Positions 6,984-16,692 are shown, numbered from the stretch's first letter. The stretch: 64,000 bases of DNA from an uncultured Oscillospiraceae bacterium (GCA_947628315.1 CANQZJ010000004.1:1-64000); one strand, 5' to 3'. Numbers and translations are program-made. The notes: a model not told the origin generated them from the sequence alone.

Positions 6984-9137
6984 TTAAATCCGCTCCAGCT
7001 TTGCCTTGAAGGAGATGCTCCGGGCGGTGTTCATGCCGTCGAACCGGACGATGTGGGCGGACTTTTCGGTGTCCACGTCCAGTACGGTGCCCGCGCCGAA
7101 GGTGGCGTGGCGCACCCTTGCCCCGATGGGGAAGACGCAGGCGCCGGCGTTCTCCGGCAGGCGGCGGGTGGCGGCGTCGATGTAAGCCCGGGCGTCGTCG
7201 ATCAGGCCCTGGGCGGGCTCTTTGGTGAAGGTGATCAGCGCCGGGTCGATGTCCAGCAGAAAGCGGGAGGGATAGCGGGGGGCGTTGTCGAAGGTGCGGC
7301 CCCCGGCCTCGGAGAAGTAGAGCGCCTTTTTGGCGCGGGTGACGGCCACGAAGGCCAGACGGCGCTCCTCCTCCATGCCTTCCAGCGTGGCGGTTTTGCG
7401 GGAGGGGAAGATCCCCTCGTTCATGCCGCAGAGGAACACGCAGGGGAACTCCAGGCCCTTGGCGGCGTGGACGGTCATCAGCTTCACCTTGTCCCCGGCG
7501 TCCGCCTCGTCGGCGTTGGTGAACAGGGCCACGTGGGTCAGGTAGTGCTCCAGGGTGACCTCCTCGCCGCAGGTGGTCTCGTACTCATAGACGGACTGTT
7601 TCAGCTCCGCCAGGTTGTCCAGCCGCTCCTGGCTGCCCTCGGTGCGGAGCATGGCCTCGTAGCCGCTGTCGTTGAGGATGGCGGACAGCACCTCGGAGAT
7701 GGGCCGGCCCTCATAGCCGGCGGCGTACCGCTCGATCAGCGAGACGAACCGGGCGGCCTGGGTGCCCTTGAACATATCGTCGTCCAGGGTGCGGCGCAGG
7801 GCCTCGTAGAGGGTGCAGCCCTGCTCCGCGGCGCAGTCCCGGAGGAAGGCCATCCGGCGCTTGCCCAGGTTGCGCCTGGGCGCGTTGGCGATGCGGAGGA
7901 AGGAGAGGTCGTCCTTGTAGGCGATCATGCGGAGGTAGGACAGCGCGTCCTTGATCTCCGCGCGGCTGAAGAACTGCACCCCGCTGTAGATGTGGTAGGG
8001 GAGCTTCTCCCGGAGGAAGGCCTCCTCCACCGTGCGGGTGACGTAGTGGGCCCGGTACAGCACCGCCATATCGCCCCAGGGCACGCCGCTGTCGTGGAGC
8101 AGTTTGACCCGCTCCGCGATCCAGCCCGCCTCCTCCTCGGCGGTGGCGGCGTAGTCGCACAGCACATCCTCGCCGGAGGGCAGGGTGGGGATCAGCTCCT
8201 TTTTCAGCCGCTGGCGGTTGCGGTCGATCAGCGAGTTGGCCACCGCCAGGATCTGAGGCGTGGAGCGGTAGTTCTCCATCATCATGATGGTTTTCACCGG
8301 GCCGAAGTGTTTGTCGAAGTCCAGCAGATACTTCACGTCGGCCCCCCGCCAGGTGTAGATGGTCTGATCCGGGTCGCCCACGATGAACAGGTTGCGGTGG
8401 TAGCCGCACAGCACCGACATCAGCTCGTACTGGAGGGAGTCGATGTCCTGGAACTCGTCGATCATGATGTACTCCAGCCGCCGCTGCCACTTGAGCTTGA
8501 CGTCCTCGTGCTCCTGGAAGATGTAGAGGGTGAATTTGATCAGGTCGTTGTAGTCCAGGCCGAAGCACTTTTTCTCCTGGTACAGGTAGCCGTAGAAGAT
8601 GACGTCCTGGGCGGTGACGGCGTGGTCGTACTTCTCCCGCAGGCCGTCCAGGGACAGGGCGATCATGTCCCTGTAATAGTCGGGCCGCTTGTAGAGCTTC
8701 TGGATCTCGATCATGTCCCGGGCGGCGGAAAAGGTCATATCCCGGAGGGACAGGCCCCGCTCCTCATAGATGATCTGGAGCATGGAGTCGATGTCGGAGT
8801 TGTCCAGCACCAGGAAACTTTTGGGGTACTGCACGGCGTAGCTGTCCTCCTGGAGGATGGACACGCAGAAGCCGTGGAAGGTGTTGATGAAGCCGGTGTC
8901 GTTGTCCCCGGTGAGGGCGTGGATGCGCTGGCGCATCTCGTGGGCGGATTTGTTCGTAAAGGTGACGCACAGGATGTTCCCCGGCAGGATGCCCAGCTCG
9001 TTCACCAGGTACGCGAACCGGTGGGACAGCGCCCTCGTCTTGCCGGAGCCCGCCCCGGCGATGACCCGCACGAAGCCCTCGGTGGAGGTGACCGCCTCCC
9101 GCTGGGCGCTGTTCAGTTGATCCAGCAGACCTCCCAT
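6984..9137 (-). CDS. pcrA: ATP-dependent DNA helicase, UvrD/PcrA family
   Basis: This ~717-residue superfamily 1A 3'-5' helicase shows all the signature motifs: the Q-motif LNSAQREAV, Walker A AGAGSGKT, motif Ia VTFTNKSAHEM, motif II DEFQD, motif III VGDPDQTIYTWRGA, motif IV ENYRST, motif V LMTVHAAKGLEF and motif VI LAFVAVTRAK. The family unwinds DNA in repair and replication-transcription conflict resolution. The C-terminal end carries a short Tudor-like segment (VRHATFGAGTVLDVD), typical of PcrA. The ATG at 9137 has GGGAG eight bases upstream; another ATG lies five codons earlier without a good ribosome site. It is the first or only gene of its unit. Confidence 0.93.
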   Translation of the reverse strand: MGGLLDQLNSAQREAVTSTEGFVRVIAGAGSGKTRALSHRFAYLVNELGILPGNILCVTFTNKSAHEMRQRIHALTGDNDTGFINTFHGFCVSILQEDSYAVQYPKSFLVLDNSDIDSMLQIIYEERGLSLRDMTFSAARDMIEIQKLYKRPDYYRDMIALSLDGLREKYDHAVTAQDVIFYGYLYQEKKCFGLDYNDLIKFTLYIFQEHEDVKLKWQRRLEYIMIDEFQDIDSLQYELMSVLCGYHRNLFIVGDPDQTIYTWRGADVKYLLDFDKHFGPVKTIMMMENYRSTPQILAVANSLIDRNRQRLKKELIPTLPSGEDVLCDYAATAEEEAGWIAERVKLLHDSGVPWGDMAVLYRAHYVTRTVEEAFLREKLPYHIYSGVQFFSRAEIKDALSYLRMIAYKDDLSFLRIANAPRRNLGKRRMAFLRDCAAEQGCTLYEALRRTLDDDMFKGTQAARFVSLIERYAAGYEGRPISEVLSAILNDSGYEAMLRTEGSQERLDNLAELKQSVYEYETTCGEEVTLEHYLTHVALFTNADEADAGDKVKLMTVHAAKGLEFPCVFLCGMNEGIFPSRKTATLEGMEEERRLAFVAVTRAKKALYFSEAGGRTFDNAPRYPSRFLLDIDPALITFTKEPAQGLIDDARAYIDAATRRLPENAGACVFPIGARVRHATFGAGTVLDVDTEKSAHIVRFDGMNTARSISFKAKLERI

Positions 9138-9200
9138 ACCACCGACTCCCATATCAAGAATGACCCGCGGCCCTCCGGCGGACGCAAACCCGGCCCGCCG

Positions 9201-10715
9201 TCAGCACAGGGGCGCCAGGATGCGGAGGATCCCGTCCAGAGTCCAGCTCCAGAAGCCGCTCTTCACGTTTTTGCCTAGCTCCATCTGCCGGCACTTCTCC
9301 TGGGTGGCCAAAAAGTCGGCCTTCACGTCCTTCAGCAGGGAGGCGCCGTAGAACAGGGAGTTGTTCTCAAAGTGGAGGAACAGGCTGCGGTAGTCCAGGT
9401 TCACGGTGCCCACGGTGCCCACGATATCGTCCACCACGCAGGCCTTGGCGTGGACGAAGCCGGGGGCGTACTCGTAGATCTTCACCCCGGCCTCCAGCAG
9501 CACGGAGTAGAAGCTGTGGGACATGCGGAACACGATGGCCTTGTCCGGCACGCCGGGCATGATGATGCGCACGTCCACCCCCCGGTGGGCGGCCCGGCAG
9601 AAGGCGTCCAGCAGGGCGTCCCCGGGCATGAGGTAGGGGGTGAAGAACCAGGCGTAGTGTTTCGCCTGGGACAGCAGCTCGATATACAGCTCGTTGCTGG
9701 CGGCGCTGGGGCGCAGGGGGGAGTCGTAATAGCTGAGGATATAGCCGTCGGCGGGGGCCGTCTCGGCCGCCGCCGGGGCGGCGAGCAGCTCCGCGGGGAC
9801 GGGCTCGCCGGAGAAGGCGTTCCAGAACTCGGTGAACATCCGGGCGTAGCCCTCCACCGCCTCCCCGGTGAGGCGGAAGCCCACGTCCTTCCAGTGGCCG
9901 AATTTGACTACTTTGTTGATATACTCGTCGGCCAGGTTGACGCCGCCGCTGAAGGCCACTTTGCCGTCGATAATGAGCATCTTGCGGTGATCACGGTAGT
10001 TGATGGTGCCCCGGATGGAGCGGACGGGGTTGAAGGGGATGCACTGGATGCCTTTGGCGCGCAGCTCCTTCACGTTCCGGTCGGAGTAGGTGGAGATGCT
10101 GCCCAGGTCGTCGTACATCACCCGCACGTCCACGCCACGGGCGGCCTTTTCCGCCATGATATCCACCATGGAGTCCCACATGACCCCCCGCTCCACGATG
10201 AAGTACTCCACGAAGATATACTTCTCGGCCTTTTTCATCTCCTCCAGCATGACGGGGAAGAGCAGGTCGCCCAGGGGGTAGTATTTGGCGTCCCGGTTCA
10301 CATAGAGGGGGCAGCCGGTGAGGGTGTGGAGGTAGCGGAAGGTCTCGGCCATGCGGGGGGCCTCCCGGCCCAGGGCGCCGCAGAGATCCTCGGTGCCGTC
10401 CGTCCCGCCGGGGTAGGGCCGGGCGGCGGACAGCCGCTTTTGCAGGGGTTTGGTGGAGCGCCGGTTGCCCACGATCAGGTACAGCAGGGCGCCGGCGATG
10501 GGGAAGGTCAGGATGACCAGCAGCCACAGGATCTTATAGGTGCCCTCGTCCCGCTTGGTGATGATGAACAGCACCGCCAGCAGGGCGAAGATGGACAGGA
10601 TCGGGTTGATGAGCCACGCCCAGGGGGTCAGCCAGCGGCCCAGCAGGAAAGCCCACAGCAGCTGGAGCAGGATGGCGGGGATGAGGATGAGCACGCGGCG
10701 AATCACTTTTTTCAT
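9201..10715 (-). CDS. cls: Cardiolipin synthase (phospholipase D family)
   Basis: This 504-residue membrane enzyme joins two phosphatidylglycerols into cardiolipin. Two N-terminal hydrophobic segments (about residues 7-28 and 35-80, the latter with RDEGTYK between helices) precede two PLD catalytic HKD motifs. The first is at H243 (HRKMLIIDGKVAFSGG) and the second at H422 (HAKACVVDDIVGTVGT), where the usual trailing Gly-Ser is Gly-Thr. The length is normal for bacterial Cls. The ATG at 10715 follows GGAGGG. The unrelated CmpB-like membrane gene lies upstream on the same strand with an 80-base gap. Confidence 0.93.
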   Translation of the reverse strand: MKKVIRRVLILIPAILLQLLWAFLLGRWLTPWAWLINPILSIFALLAVLFIITKRDEGTYKILWLLVILTFPIAGALLYLIVGNRRSTKPLQKRLSAARPYPGGTDGTEDLCGALGREAPRMAETFRYLHTLTGCPLYVNRDAKYYPLGDLLFPVMLEEMKKAEKYIFVEYFIVERGVMWDSMVDIMAEKAARGVDVRVMYDDLGSISTYSDRNVKELRAKGIQCIPFNPVRSIRGTINYRDHRKMLIIDGKVAFSGGVNLADEYINKVVKFGHWKDVGFRLTGEAVEGYARMFTEFWNAFSGEPVPAELLAAPAAAETAPADGYILSYYDSPLRPSAASNELYIELLSQAKHYAWFFTPYLMPGDALLDAFCRAAHRGVDVRIIMPGVPDKAIVFRMSHSFYSVLLEAGVKIYEYAPGFVHAKACVVDDIVGTVGTVNLDYRSLFLHFENNSLFYGASLLKDVKADFLATQEKCRQMELGKNVKSGFWSWTLDGILRILAPLC

Positions 10716-10795
10716 ACAGGCTCCCTCCGATCTGAGTCAAAAGCGATACATATACGGGATCGCCGGGCGAAGCCGCCGGCGCGGGGACGGGCAGG

Positions 10796-12079
10796 TCACT
10801 TGTCGCTGTCGGCGGCGACCATGTTCTGCCAGCGGTTTTCCACGAAATCATCGTCGTAGGCGCTGTCGATGAACTCCTCCAGGATGTTGGAGGGGGGCTG
10901 GTCGGCTTGCCGCTCGTTGTAGCGAAGCATCACCGCCATGGTGAACAGGCCGTTCAGCGCCATCAGCACGATGATGACCCAGGTGGCGATCTTGGCCGCC
11001 AGCGGGGGGAACTTCTCGATGAATTTCTCCAGCGGCGGGTAGGCGATCTTCACCCAGACCAGCCCCAGCACGCCCCAGAAGAACATGAACAGCACGTTGG
11101 TGCGCCCGCCGATGTTCAGCGGCATATAGCTGTAATCCCAGAACACCTTGCCGAAGACCAGCTCGGTGAACACGCTGCACATATACTCGAAGGCCCCGCC
11201 CAGCAGGCCGCCCGCCAGCAGCACCCAGCGGTCGTCCTTGTCTTTGAGCCGGGTGAGGCTGACGGTGAGCAGCACGGCGCCGATGCCCCACACGAAGCTG
11301 AAGGGGCCGAAGATCACGCTGGAGCGGCTCATCCAGGTGCCGCCCACCAGGCGGCAGTAGAAGGTCTCGATGACGTCCCCCAGCAGGGCGGAGATGAGGA
11401 ATACCCAGATCAGCTTGTCCAGGCTCATGCCCTTGGCGAAGACGATCTCGCCACGGGTCTGCTCGTCCCGGATGCCGGGGTAGGCCCGCTCCAGACGGCG
11501 CCAGATCCCGTTGGAGATTTTAGCGGACAGCTCGTCGGTCTGGCCCTTCTCCATCTGCCGCTCGAAGCTGTCCCGCCCCTTCCGCATGGCCAGGATCACG
11601 GCGATGAAGTCCGCCAGGATCAGCACCCACGCCACGATCTGGATCACCGTCAGGACGATTTCGGGGATCGCGGCTACCAGCACCATCAGCACGGGCTGGA
11701 GCAGCAGATAGACCAGCAGAATGGCGGCGGCCAGCAGGGCGTTTTTCAGGATGCTCTGCCAGGTGCCGCTGGGGGCCGTCGTCTTCATCCAGGTGGCGTT
11801 TTTGGACAGCCGGCCGCCGAAAAAGCCCAGCACGGCCCGAATCAGCACCAGACTGGCCAGGGTGATGACGTACATCGCCCCGTAGTTCCGCCCCAGCGGG
11901 GGCAGCGCCACGGCCAGGCCGGAGAAGACCAGGCCGATCTCAAAGTCGATGGGCAGGGAGAGGAACCCCCGGTTGATGAACGCCTTCTCCTTGACGGCGT
12001 AGAAGATCACCTCCACCGCCCAGGCCAGAAAGCCGTAGATCAGGAGAAACAGGGTCTGTTGTTCGGAATGAAAGGTCAT
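10796..12079 (-). CDS. CmpB-type (DUF1113) multi-pass membrane protein with internal duplication
   Basis: This 427-residue protein has roughly ten hydrophobic segments. The C-terminal half contains LISALLGDVIETFYCRLVGGTWMSRSSVIFGP.., which matches the putative ABC_trans_CmpB family; these proteins are named as ABC permeases but have no proven transport role. The N-terminal half begins with FLLIYGFLAWAVEVIFYAV followed by a NRGFLSLP turn, a recognisable degenerate copy of the same opening. The two halves are joined by a charged segment (about residues 165-215). No ATP-binding partner is nearby. The function is unknown and the duplication call is by eye. Confidence 0.7.
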   Translation of the reverse strand: MTFHSEQQTLFLLIYGFLAWAVEVIFYAVKEKAFINRGFLSLPIDFEIGLVFSGLAVALPPLGRNYGAMYVITLASLVLIRAVLGFFGGRLSKNATWMKTTAPSGTWQSILKNALLAAAILLVYLLLQPVLMVLVAAIPEIVLTVIQIVAWVLILADFIAVILAMRKGRDSFERQMEKGQTDELSAKISNGIWRRLERAYPGIRDEQTRGEIVFAKGMSLDKLIWVFLISALLGDVIETFYCRLVGGTWMSRSSVIFGPFSFVWGIGAVLLTVSLTRLKDKDDRWVLLAGGLLGGAFEYMCSVFTELVFGKVFWDYSYMPLNIGGRTNVLFMFFWGVLGLVWVKIAYPPLEKFIEKFPPLAAKIATWVIIVLMALNGLFTMAVMLRYNERQADQPPSNILEEFIDSAYDDDFVENRWQNMVAADSDK

Positions 12080-12216
12080 TGCCGGTCATCTCCTCCGGTG
12101 TGCGTGAAGTTTTCCGCTGAACCGGCCCGGGAAGCCGGTACGGGAAATATTATAACACAGGGTTTTCCAAAAAGAAAGCGGTCTTTTCGTGAGGACGGCC
12201 CCGGCCCCGCCGGGGC

Positions 12217-12245
12217 TTGTAAAACCGCCCGCGCTGTGTTAAAAT
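12217..12245 (+). promoter_or_regulatory. Sigma-A promoter
   Basis: TTGTAA (12217-12222), a 17-base spacer and TAAAAT (12240-12245), 32 bases before the start of the downstream membrane protein gene. Confidence 0.65.
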
Positions 12246-12277
12246 ATTCCTATCAATCCATCCAGGAGGATACGTCT

Positions 12278-13966
12278 ATGAAAAACGGCAACGCGAAGCC
12301 ACGTCTGCCCCAGGGCAAGGTGGGGCGGATCCTGTTCAGCGTGGTGGTGACCGTCGTGCTGGGGGCGCTGTATTTTTACGTGTCCCTGCCGGCCATCAAC
12401 CCGCATGACGGCGATTTTTACACGTTTTTGGTGTTTTTGTGCGCGGTGTATATCCTGTGCGTCGTCCTCACCACCGCCGGTGGGGATCTGAAGGAGCGGC
12501 TGACCAGCTCCGAGCGGCCCAAGCTGCGGGACGGCTGGAACTTCCTGAAAAAGCACTGCCTGCCGGTGCTCATCGCGCTGGGGCTGGTGCTGCTGGCCGC
12601 CATCATCGGGGAGATCGTCTCCATGCCCATCTTCCGGGCAGGCGACTATCAGCAGCTGATGGACGTGCAGGAGGGCAGCTTCACGGAGGATGTGGCGCAG
12701 ATCTCCTTCAACGAGATCCCCACGCTGGATCGCACCTCGGCGGAGTATCTGGGCGACCGGCAGATGGGCACCCTCAGCGACATGGTGAGCCAGTTCGAGT
12801 ACGCCAGCGACTCCACCCAGATCAACTACCAGGGCCGCCCGGTGCGGGTGTCGCCCATCGGCTACGCGGACATCTTCAAGTGGTTCGCCAACCGGGAAAG
12901 CGGCCTGCCCGCCTATGTGGTGGTGGACATGGTGACCCAGGAGGCCACCGTGACCCGCCTGGCGGAGGGGATGAAGTACTCCTTCTCCGAGCCGCTCAAC
13001 CGGAATGTGATGCGGACGCTGCGCTTCCAGTACCCGACGATGATGTTCGCCACCCCTGAGTTCGAGATCGACGAGGAGGGGCATCCCTGGTGGATCGCGC
13101 CCCGGCTGGTGAAGACCATCGGCCTGTTCGGCGGGCGGGACATCCAGGGCGCGGTGCTGCTGGACGCCGTTACCGGCGAGAGCCGGTACTATGAGGAGGT
13201 GCCCGCCTGGGTGGACACCCTGTACGCCCCCGCCATCCTCATGGAGCAGTACGACTACCACGGGACGTTCGTCCACGGGTTTTTCAACTCCATCTTCGGC
13301 CAGAAGGACGTGACTATGACCACCGACGGCTACAACTATATCGCCATGAACGACGACGTGTATATGTACACCGGGGTCACCTCCGCCAACGCGGATCAGT
13401 CCAACCTGGGTTTCCTGCTGTGTAACCTCCGCACCAAGGAGACCCATTACTATGTGGCCCCCGGCGCCACCGAGTCCGCCGCCATGTCCTCCGCCCAGGG
13501 CGTGGTGCAGGATCTGGGGTATGTGGCCACCTTCCCGCTGCTGCTGAATATCTCCGGCAACCCCACCTATTTCATCCCGATGAAGGACGCCACCAACCTG
13601 GTGAAGAGCTACGCCATGGTGAACGTGGCTCAGTATCAGATCGTGACCACCGGCTCCACGGTGTCCGACTGCGAGCGGGCCTACGTGGAGATGCTGTCCA
13701 GCCGCGGCCTGGCCCAGGGCCCCGGCGTGCCCGACGACCAGACCGAGAGCAAGGGCGCCGTGGCGGAGATCCGCTCCGCCGTGCTGAACGGCACCAGCTG
13801 GTACTACGTCCGGCTGGAGGGGGAGGACGTGTTCTACGCCATCTCCGCCGAGCGGGAGCAGGACGTCATCGTCCTCAACGCGGGCGATCAGGTCACCATC
13901 ACCCACCCCGCGCCCACCGAGGCGGACGGCGCCATCGTCGAGGCCTACGGGCTGACCGTCGGCTGA
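12278..13966 (+). CDS. Uncharacterised membrane protein with large extracytoplasmic domain
   Basis: I do not recognise this 562-residue protein. Three hydrophobic segments near the N-terminus (about residues 14-39, 47-68 and 88-112) are followed by a soluble region of some 450 residues. That region is rich in aromatic and beta-prone stretches and probably lies outside the membrane. The soluble part contains repeated Y/F-rich motifs (for example YNYIAMNDDVYMYTG) and ends in a small beta-rich domain of about 60 residues that could be OB- or SH3-like. The start at 12278 is set by AGGAGG and by the promoter just upstream; the frame stays open far upstream but without any start signal. A strong terminator follows, so the gene is monocistronic. 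Confidence 0.75.
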   Translation: MKNGNAKPRLPQGKVGRILFSVVVTVVLGALYFYVSLPAINPHDGDFYTFLVFLCAVYILCVVLTTAGGDLKERLTSSERPKLRDGWNFLKKHCLPVLIALGLVLLAAIIGEIVSMPIFRAGDYQQLMDVQEGSFTEDVAQISFNEIPTLDRTSAEYLGDRQMGTLSDMVSQFEYASDSTQINYQGRPVRVSPIGYADIFKWFANRESGLPAYVVVDMVTQEATVTRLAEGMKYSFSEPLNRNVMRTLRFQYPTMMFATPEFEIDEEGHPWWIAPRLVKTIGLFGGRDIQGAVLLDAVTGESRYYEEVPAWVDTLYAPAILMEQYDYHGTFVHGFFNSIFGQKDVTMTTDGYNYIAMNDDVYMYTGVTSANADQSNLGFLLCNLRTKETHYYVAPGATESAAMSSAQGVVQDLGYVATFPLLLNISGNPTYFIPMKDATNLVKSYAMVNVAQYQIVTTGSTVSDCERAYVEMLSSRGLAQGPGVPDDQTESKGAVAEIRSAVLNGTSWYYVRLEGEDVFYAISAEREQDVIVLNAGDQVTITHPAPTEADGAIVEAYGLTVG

Positions 13967-13988
13967 GCGCCGCCCGGGAGAAACGCAG

Positions 13989-14025
13989 AGAGGGCGGGGA
14001 CTTTCACCAGTCCCCGCCCTCTTTT
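13989..14025 (+). terminator. Rho-independent terminator
   Basis: AGAGGGCGGGGA pairs with TCCCCGCCCTCT, followed by TTTT, shortly after the membrane protein gene. Confidence 0.85.
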
Positions 14026-14036
14026 CCGGCGGCGGA

Positions 14037-14063
14037 TTAGCACTCTCGTATTGAGAGTGCTAA
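14037..14063 (+). promoter_or_regulatory. CIRCE element (HrcA operator)
   Basis: TTAGCACTC, nine bases, then GAGTGCTAA is an exact match to the CIRCE inverted repeat bound by the heat-shock repressor HrcA. It lies 120 bases upstream of the Hsp20 gene and directly after the preceding terminator, so Hsp20 is its only evident target here. Confidence 0.95.
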
Positions 14064-14183
14064 TATTTACAATTCGTTCATAGAAAACACACAAAATATC
14101 CGATATTGGGCATTATATTAAAGCCGTAAACAGAAAAGCCCCACGGCCAACATTCTGAAATCAAAATATCGGAGGTAAATATC

Positions 14184-14639
14184 ATGTTTGAATTGAGACC
14201 CTTACGCCGCCGCAATGAGATGACCTACAACCCCTTCCGCGAGATGGACGAGTTTGAAAAGCGGTTCTTCGGCGAGCCCTTCGGCGATTTCTTCCGGGGC
14301 GGCGCCCTGGCCGAGTTCAAGACGGACATCAAGGACGAGGGCGACAGCTTCACCCTGGAGGCCGACCTGCCCGGCTTCGACAAGAAGGACATCCACCTGG
14401 ATCTGGACAACGACACCCTGACCATCCAGGCCGAGCGCCACAGCGAGCACGAGGAGGAGGACAAGAAGTCCAAGTACGTGCGGGTGGAGCGCTCCTACGG
14501 CCAGTACAGCCGCCAGTTCGACGTGTCCGGCATCGACACCGACAACATCAAGGCCAGGTACGACAACGGCGTGCTGAAGCTGACCCTGCCCAAGAAGCAG
14601 GCGGTGCTGCCCGAGGCCAAGCGGCTGGAGATCGAATGA
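14184..14639 (+). CDS. hsp20: Hsp20 / alpha-crystallin small heat-shock protein
   Basis: This 151-residue ATP-independent holdase chaperone binds unfolding proteins during heat stress. The N-terminal arm (YNPFREMDEFEKRFF) is followed by the alpha-crystallin domain from about residue 45 (FKTDIKDEGDSFTLEADLPGF) to the conserved ARYDNGVLKLTLPK motif near residue 130. A short tail ending LEIE replaces the usual I-x-I/V motif. The ATG at 14184 has GGAGGT upstream. The CIRCE element indicates HrcA repression; hrcA itself is not in the window. Confidence 0.96.
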   Translation: MFELRPLRRRNEMTYNPFREMDEFEKRFFGEPFGDFFRGGALAEFKTDIKDEGDSFTLEADLPGFDKKDIHLDLDNDTLTIQAERHSEHEEEDKKSKYVRVERSYGQYSRQFDVSGIDTDNIKARYDNGVLKLTLPKKQAVLPEAKRLEIE

Positions 14640-14664
14640 CCGCCGCTGCAAAATAACGTCAAAT

Positions 14665-14704
14665 AACATCCCCCGCTGTGGTTTCGGCCGCAGCGGGGGA
14701 TGTT
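14665..14704. terminator. Bidirectional terminator between hsp20 and trpA
   Basis: AACATCCCCCGCTG (14665-14678) pairs with CAGCGGGGGATGTT (14691-14704), with a T run after it on the plus strand. It sits between convergent genes. Confidence 0.8.
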
Positions 14705-14720
14705 TTGCGCTGTTTTGTTT

Positions 14721-15506
14721 TCAGAAATGCGCGGCCGCCACCGCCGCCGACATGGAGCGGACGTACTCGCCCACCGGCTCCGCGGCGTCCCGGCCGTACT
14801 TCTCCAGCAGCTTGATGATGGCGGAGCCTACGATGGCCCCGTCGGACAGGGCGGCCATCTTCGCCGCCTGCTCCGGGGTGGAGATGCCGAAGCCCACGGC
14901 GCAGGGGATGTCCGGGTTGGCCCGCCGCACCAGAGAGACCATGGCCCCGATGTCGGTGGTGATCTCGCTCCGCACGCCGGTGACCCCCAGGGAGGACACG
15001 CAGTAGACGAAGCCCTCGGCGGCTTTGGCGATCCGCGTGATGCGCCCCTCGGAGGTGGGGGCGATGAGGGAGATCAGATCCAGGCCGTACTTCCGGCAGG
15101 CGGGGGCGAACTCCTCTTTCTCCTCAAAGGGCACGTCCGGGAGGATGAGCCCGTCCATGCCCACCTGGGCGGCTTTGGACAGGAACCTGTCCGTGCCGTA
15201 GGAGAACACCACGTTGGCGTAGGTCATGAACACCATGGGCACGGTGACGTCCCGCCGCAGGTCACGCACCAGGTCGAAGATCCTGTCCGTGGTGACGCCG
15301 CCGGTGAGGGCGCGCAGATTGGCCCCCTGGATGACGGGGCCCTCGGCGGTGGGGTCGGAGAAGGGGACGCCCAGCTCGATCAGCGACGCGCCGTTTTCGG
15401 CGCAGGCCCGGACAACGGCGGCGGTGGTCTCTAAGTCCGGGTCGCCGCAGGTGATGAAGGGGATGAACGCTTTGCCGTTGGCAAATGCCTCTTTGATCCT
15501 GCTCAT
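14721..15506 (-). CDS. trpA: Tryptophan synthase alpha chain
   Basis: This 261-residue TIM-barrel protein cleaves indole-3-glycerol phosphate to indole, which is channelled to TrpB. The catalytic glutamate is in [19 protein letters not shown], the catalytic Asp is in [11 protein letters not shown], and the phosphate loops [10 protein letters not shown] and AIVGSAII are present. It is the last gene of the trp operon and overlaps trpB by four bases (15503-15506). The convergent terminator follows it. Confidence 0.97.
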   Translation of the reverse strand: MSRIKEAFANGKAFIPFITCGDPDLETTAAVVRACAENGASLIELGVPFSDPTAEGPVIQGANLRALTGGVTTDRIFDLVRDLRRDVTVPMVFMTYANVVFSYGTDRFLSKAAQVGMDGLILPDVPFEEKEEFAPACRKYGLDLISLIAPTSEGRITRIAKAAEGFVYCVSSLGVTGVRSEITTDIGAMVSLVRRANPDIPCAVGFGISTPEQAAKMAALSDGAIVGSAIIKLLEKYGRDAAEPVGEYVRSMSAAVAAAHF

Positions 15507-16687
15507 TCCGAGATATCCTCCCCTCTGTACCGGGCGATGGCGGCGCAGTCCTTGTCGCCCCGGCCGGAGACGGTGATGACGACGATCTTGTCCTTGCCCA
15601 TCCCCGGGGCGATCTTCATGGCGTGGGCCACCGCGTGGGCGGACTCGATGGCGGGGATGATGCCCTCGGTGCGGGCCAGGTACTCGAAGGCGTCCACCGC
15701 CTCGGCGTCGGTGATGGGGACGTATTCCGCCCGGCCCGTGTCGTGGAGCCAGGCGTGCTCCGGGCCGATGCCGGGGTAGTCCAGGCCGGCGGAGATGGAG
15801 TACACCGGGGCGATCTGGCCGTACTCGTCCTGGCAGAAGTAGGACTTCATGCCGTGGAAGATGCCAAGACGCCCCGTGGCGATGGTGGCGGCGGTCTCAA
15901 AGGTGTCCACGCCGCGGCCGGCGGCCTCGCAGCCGATGAGCCGGACGGACTTGTCGTTGATAAAGTGGTAGAAGGAGCCGATGGCGTTGGAGCCGCCGCC
16001 CACGCAGGCGATGACTGCGTCGGGCAGCCGGCCCTCCTTCTCCAGCATCTGCGCTTTGATCTCTTTGGAGATCACCGCCTGGAAGTCCCGGACGATGGTG
16101 GGGAAGGGGTGGGGGCCCATGACGGAGCCCAGACAGTAGTGGGTGTCGTCGATGCGGCTCGTCCACTCCCGGAAGGCCTGGGAGACGGCGTCCTTCAGCG
16201 TGCCGGTGCCGGTGGTGACGGGCACCACGTCGGCGCCCAGCAGCTTCATGCGGTAGACGTTCAGCGCCTGGCGTCTGGTGTCCTCCTCCCCCATGAACAC
16301 CACGCACTCCATGCCCATGAGGGCGGCGGCGGTGGCGGTGGCCACCCCATGCTGCCCCGCGCCGGTCTCGGCGATGAGGCGGGTCTTGCCCATTTTTTTG
16401 GCCAGGAGCGCCTGGCCCAGCACGTTGTTGATCTTGTGGGCCCCGGTGTGGTTCAGATCCTCCCGCTTGAGATAGATCTTCGCCCCGCCCAGATCCTTCG
16501 TCATCTTCTCCGCGTAGTACAGCCTTGAGGGGCGGCCGGCGTAGTCGTTGAACAGGGCGGTCAGCTCCCGGGTAAACTCCGGGTCGTCCTTGAAGCGGTT
16601 GTAGGCGGCCTCCAGCTCGATGACGGCGTTCATCAGCGTCTCGGGGATATACTGGCCGCCGTGGATGCCGAAGCGTCCGTTGGACAT
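15503..16687 (-). CDS. trpB: Tryptophan synthase beta chain
   Basis: This 394-residue PLP enzyme condenses indole with serine. [16 protein letters not shown] is the N-terminal signature. The PLP lysine is in [11 protein letters not shown], the catalytic Glu in AETGAGQHG, and the phosphate loop in [10 protein letters not shown]. It is the TrpB1 type that pairs with TrpA. The ATG at 16687 has AAGGA nine bases upstream. An ATG three codons earlier (16696) would overlap the trpF stop codon and has its ribosome site too close, although it cannot be excluded. Confidence 0.97.
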   Translation of the reverse strand: MSNGRFGIHGGQYIPETLMNAVIELEAAYNRFKDDPEFTRELTALFNDYAGRPSRLYYAEKMTKDLGGAKIYLKREDLNHTGAHKINNVLGQALLAKKMGKTRLIAETGAGQHGVATATAAALMGMECVVFMGEEDTRRQALNVYRMKLLGADVVPVTTGTGTLKDAVSQAFREWTSRIDDTHYCLGSVMGPHPFPTIVRDFQAVISKEIKAQMLEKEGRLPDAVIACVGGGSNAIGSFYHFINDKSVRLIGCEAAGRGVDTFETAATIATGRLGIFHGMKSYFCQDEYGQIAPVYSISAGLDYPGIGPEHAWLHDTGRAEYVPITDAEAVDAFEYLARTEGIIPAIESAHAVAHAMKIAPGMGKDKIVVITVSGRGDKDCAAIARYRGEDISE

Positions 16688-16692
16688 ATGCC

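Noticed and set aside
6981..9278. A plus-strand open frame opposite the PcrA helicase gene
   Set aside because: Same artefact; all helicase motifs read on the minus strand.
10907..12277. N-terminal extension of the membrane protein that starts at 12278
   Set aside because: The extension is antisense to the CmpB-like gene, has no start signal and crosses the promoter and ribosome site that define the real start.
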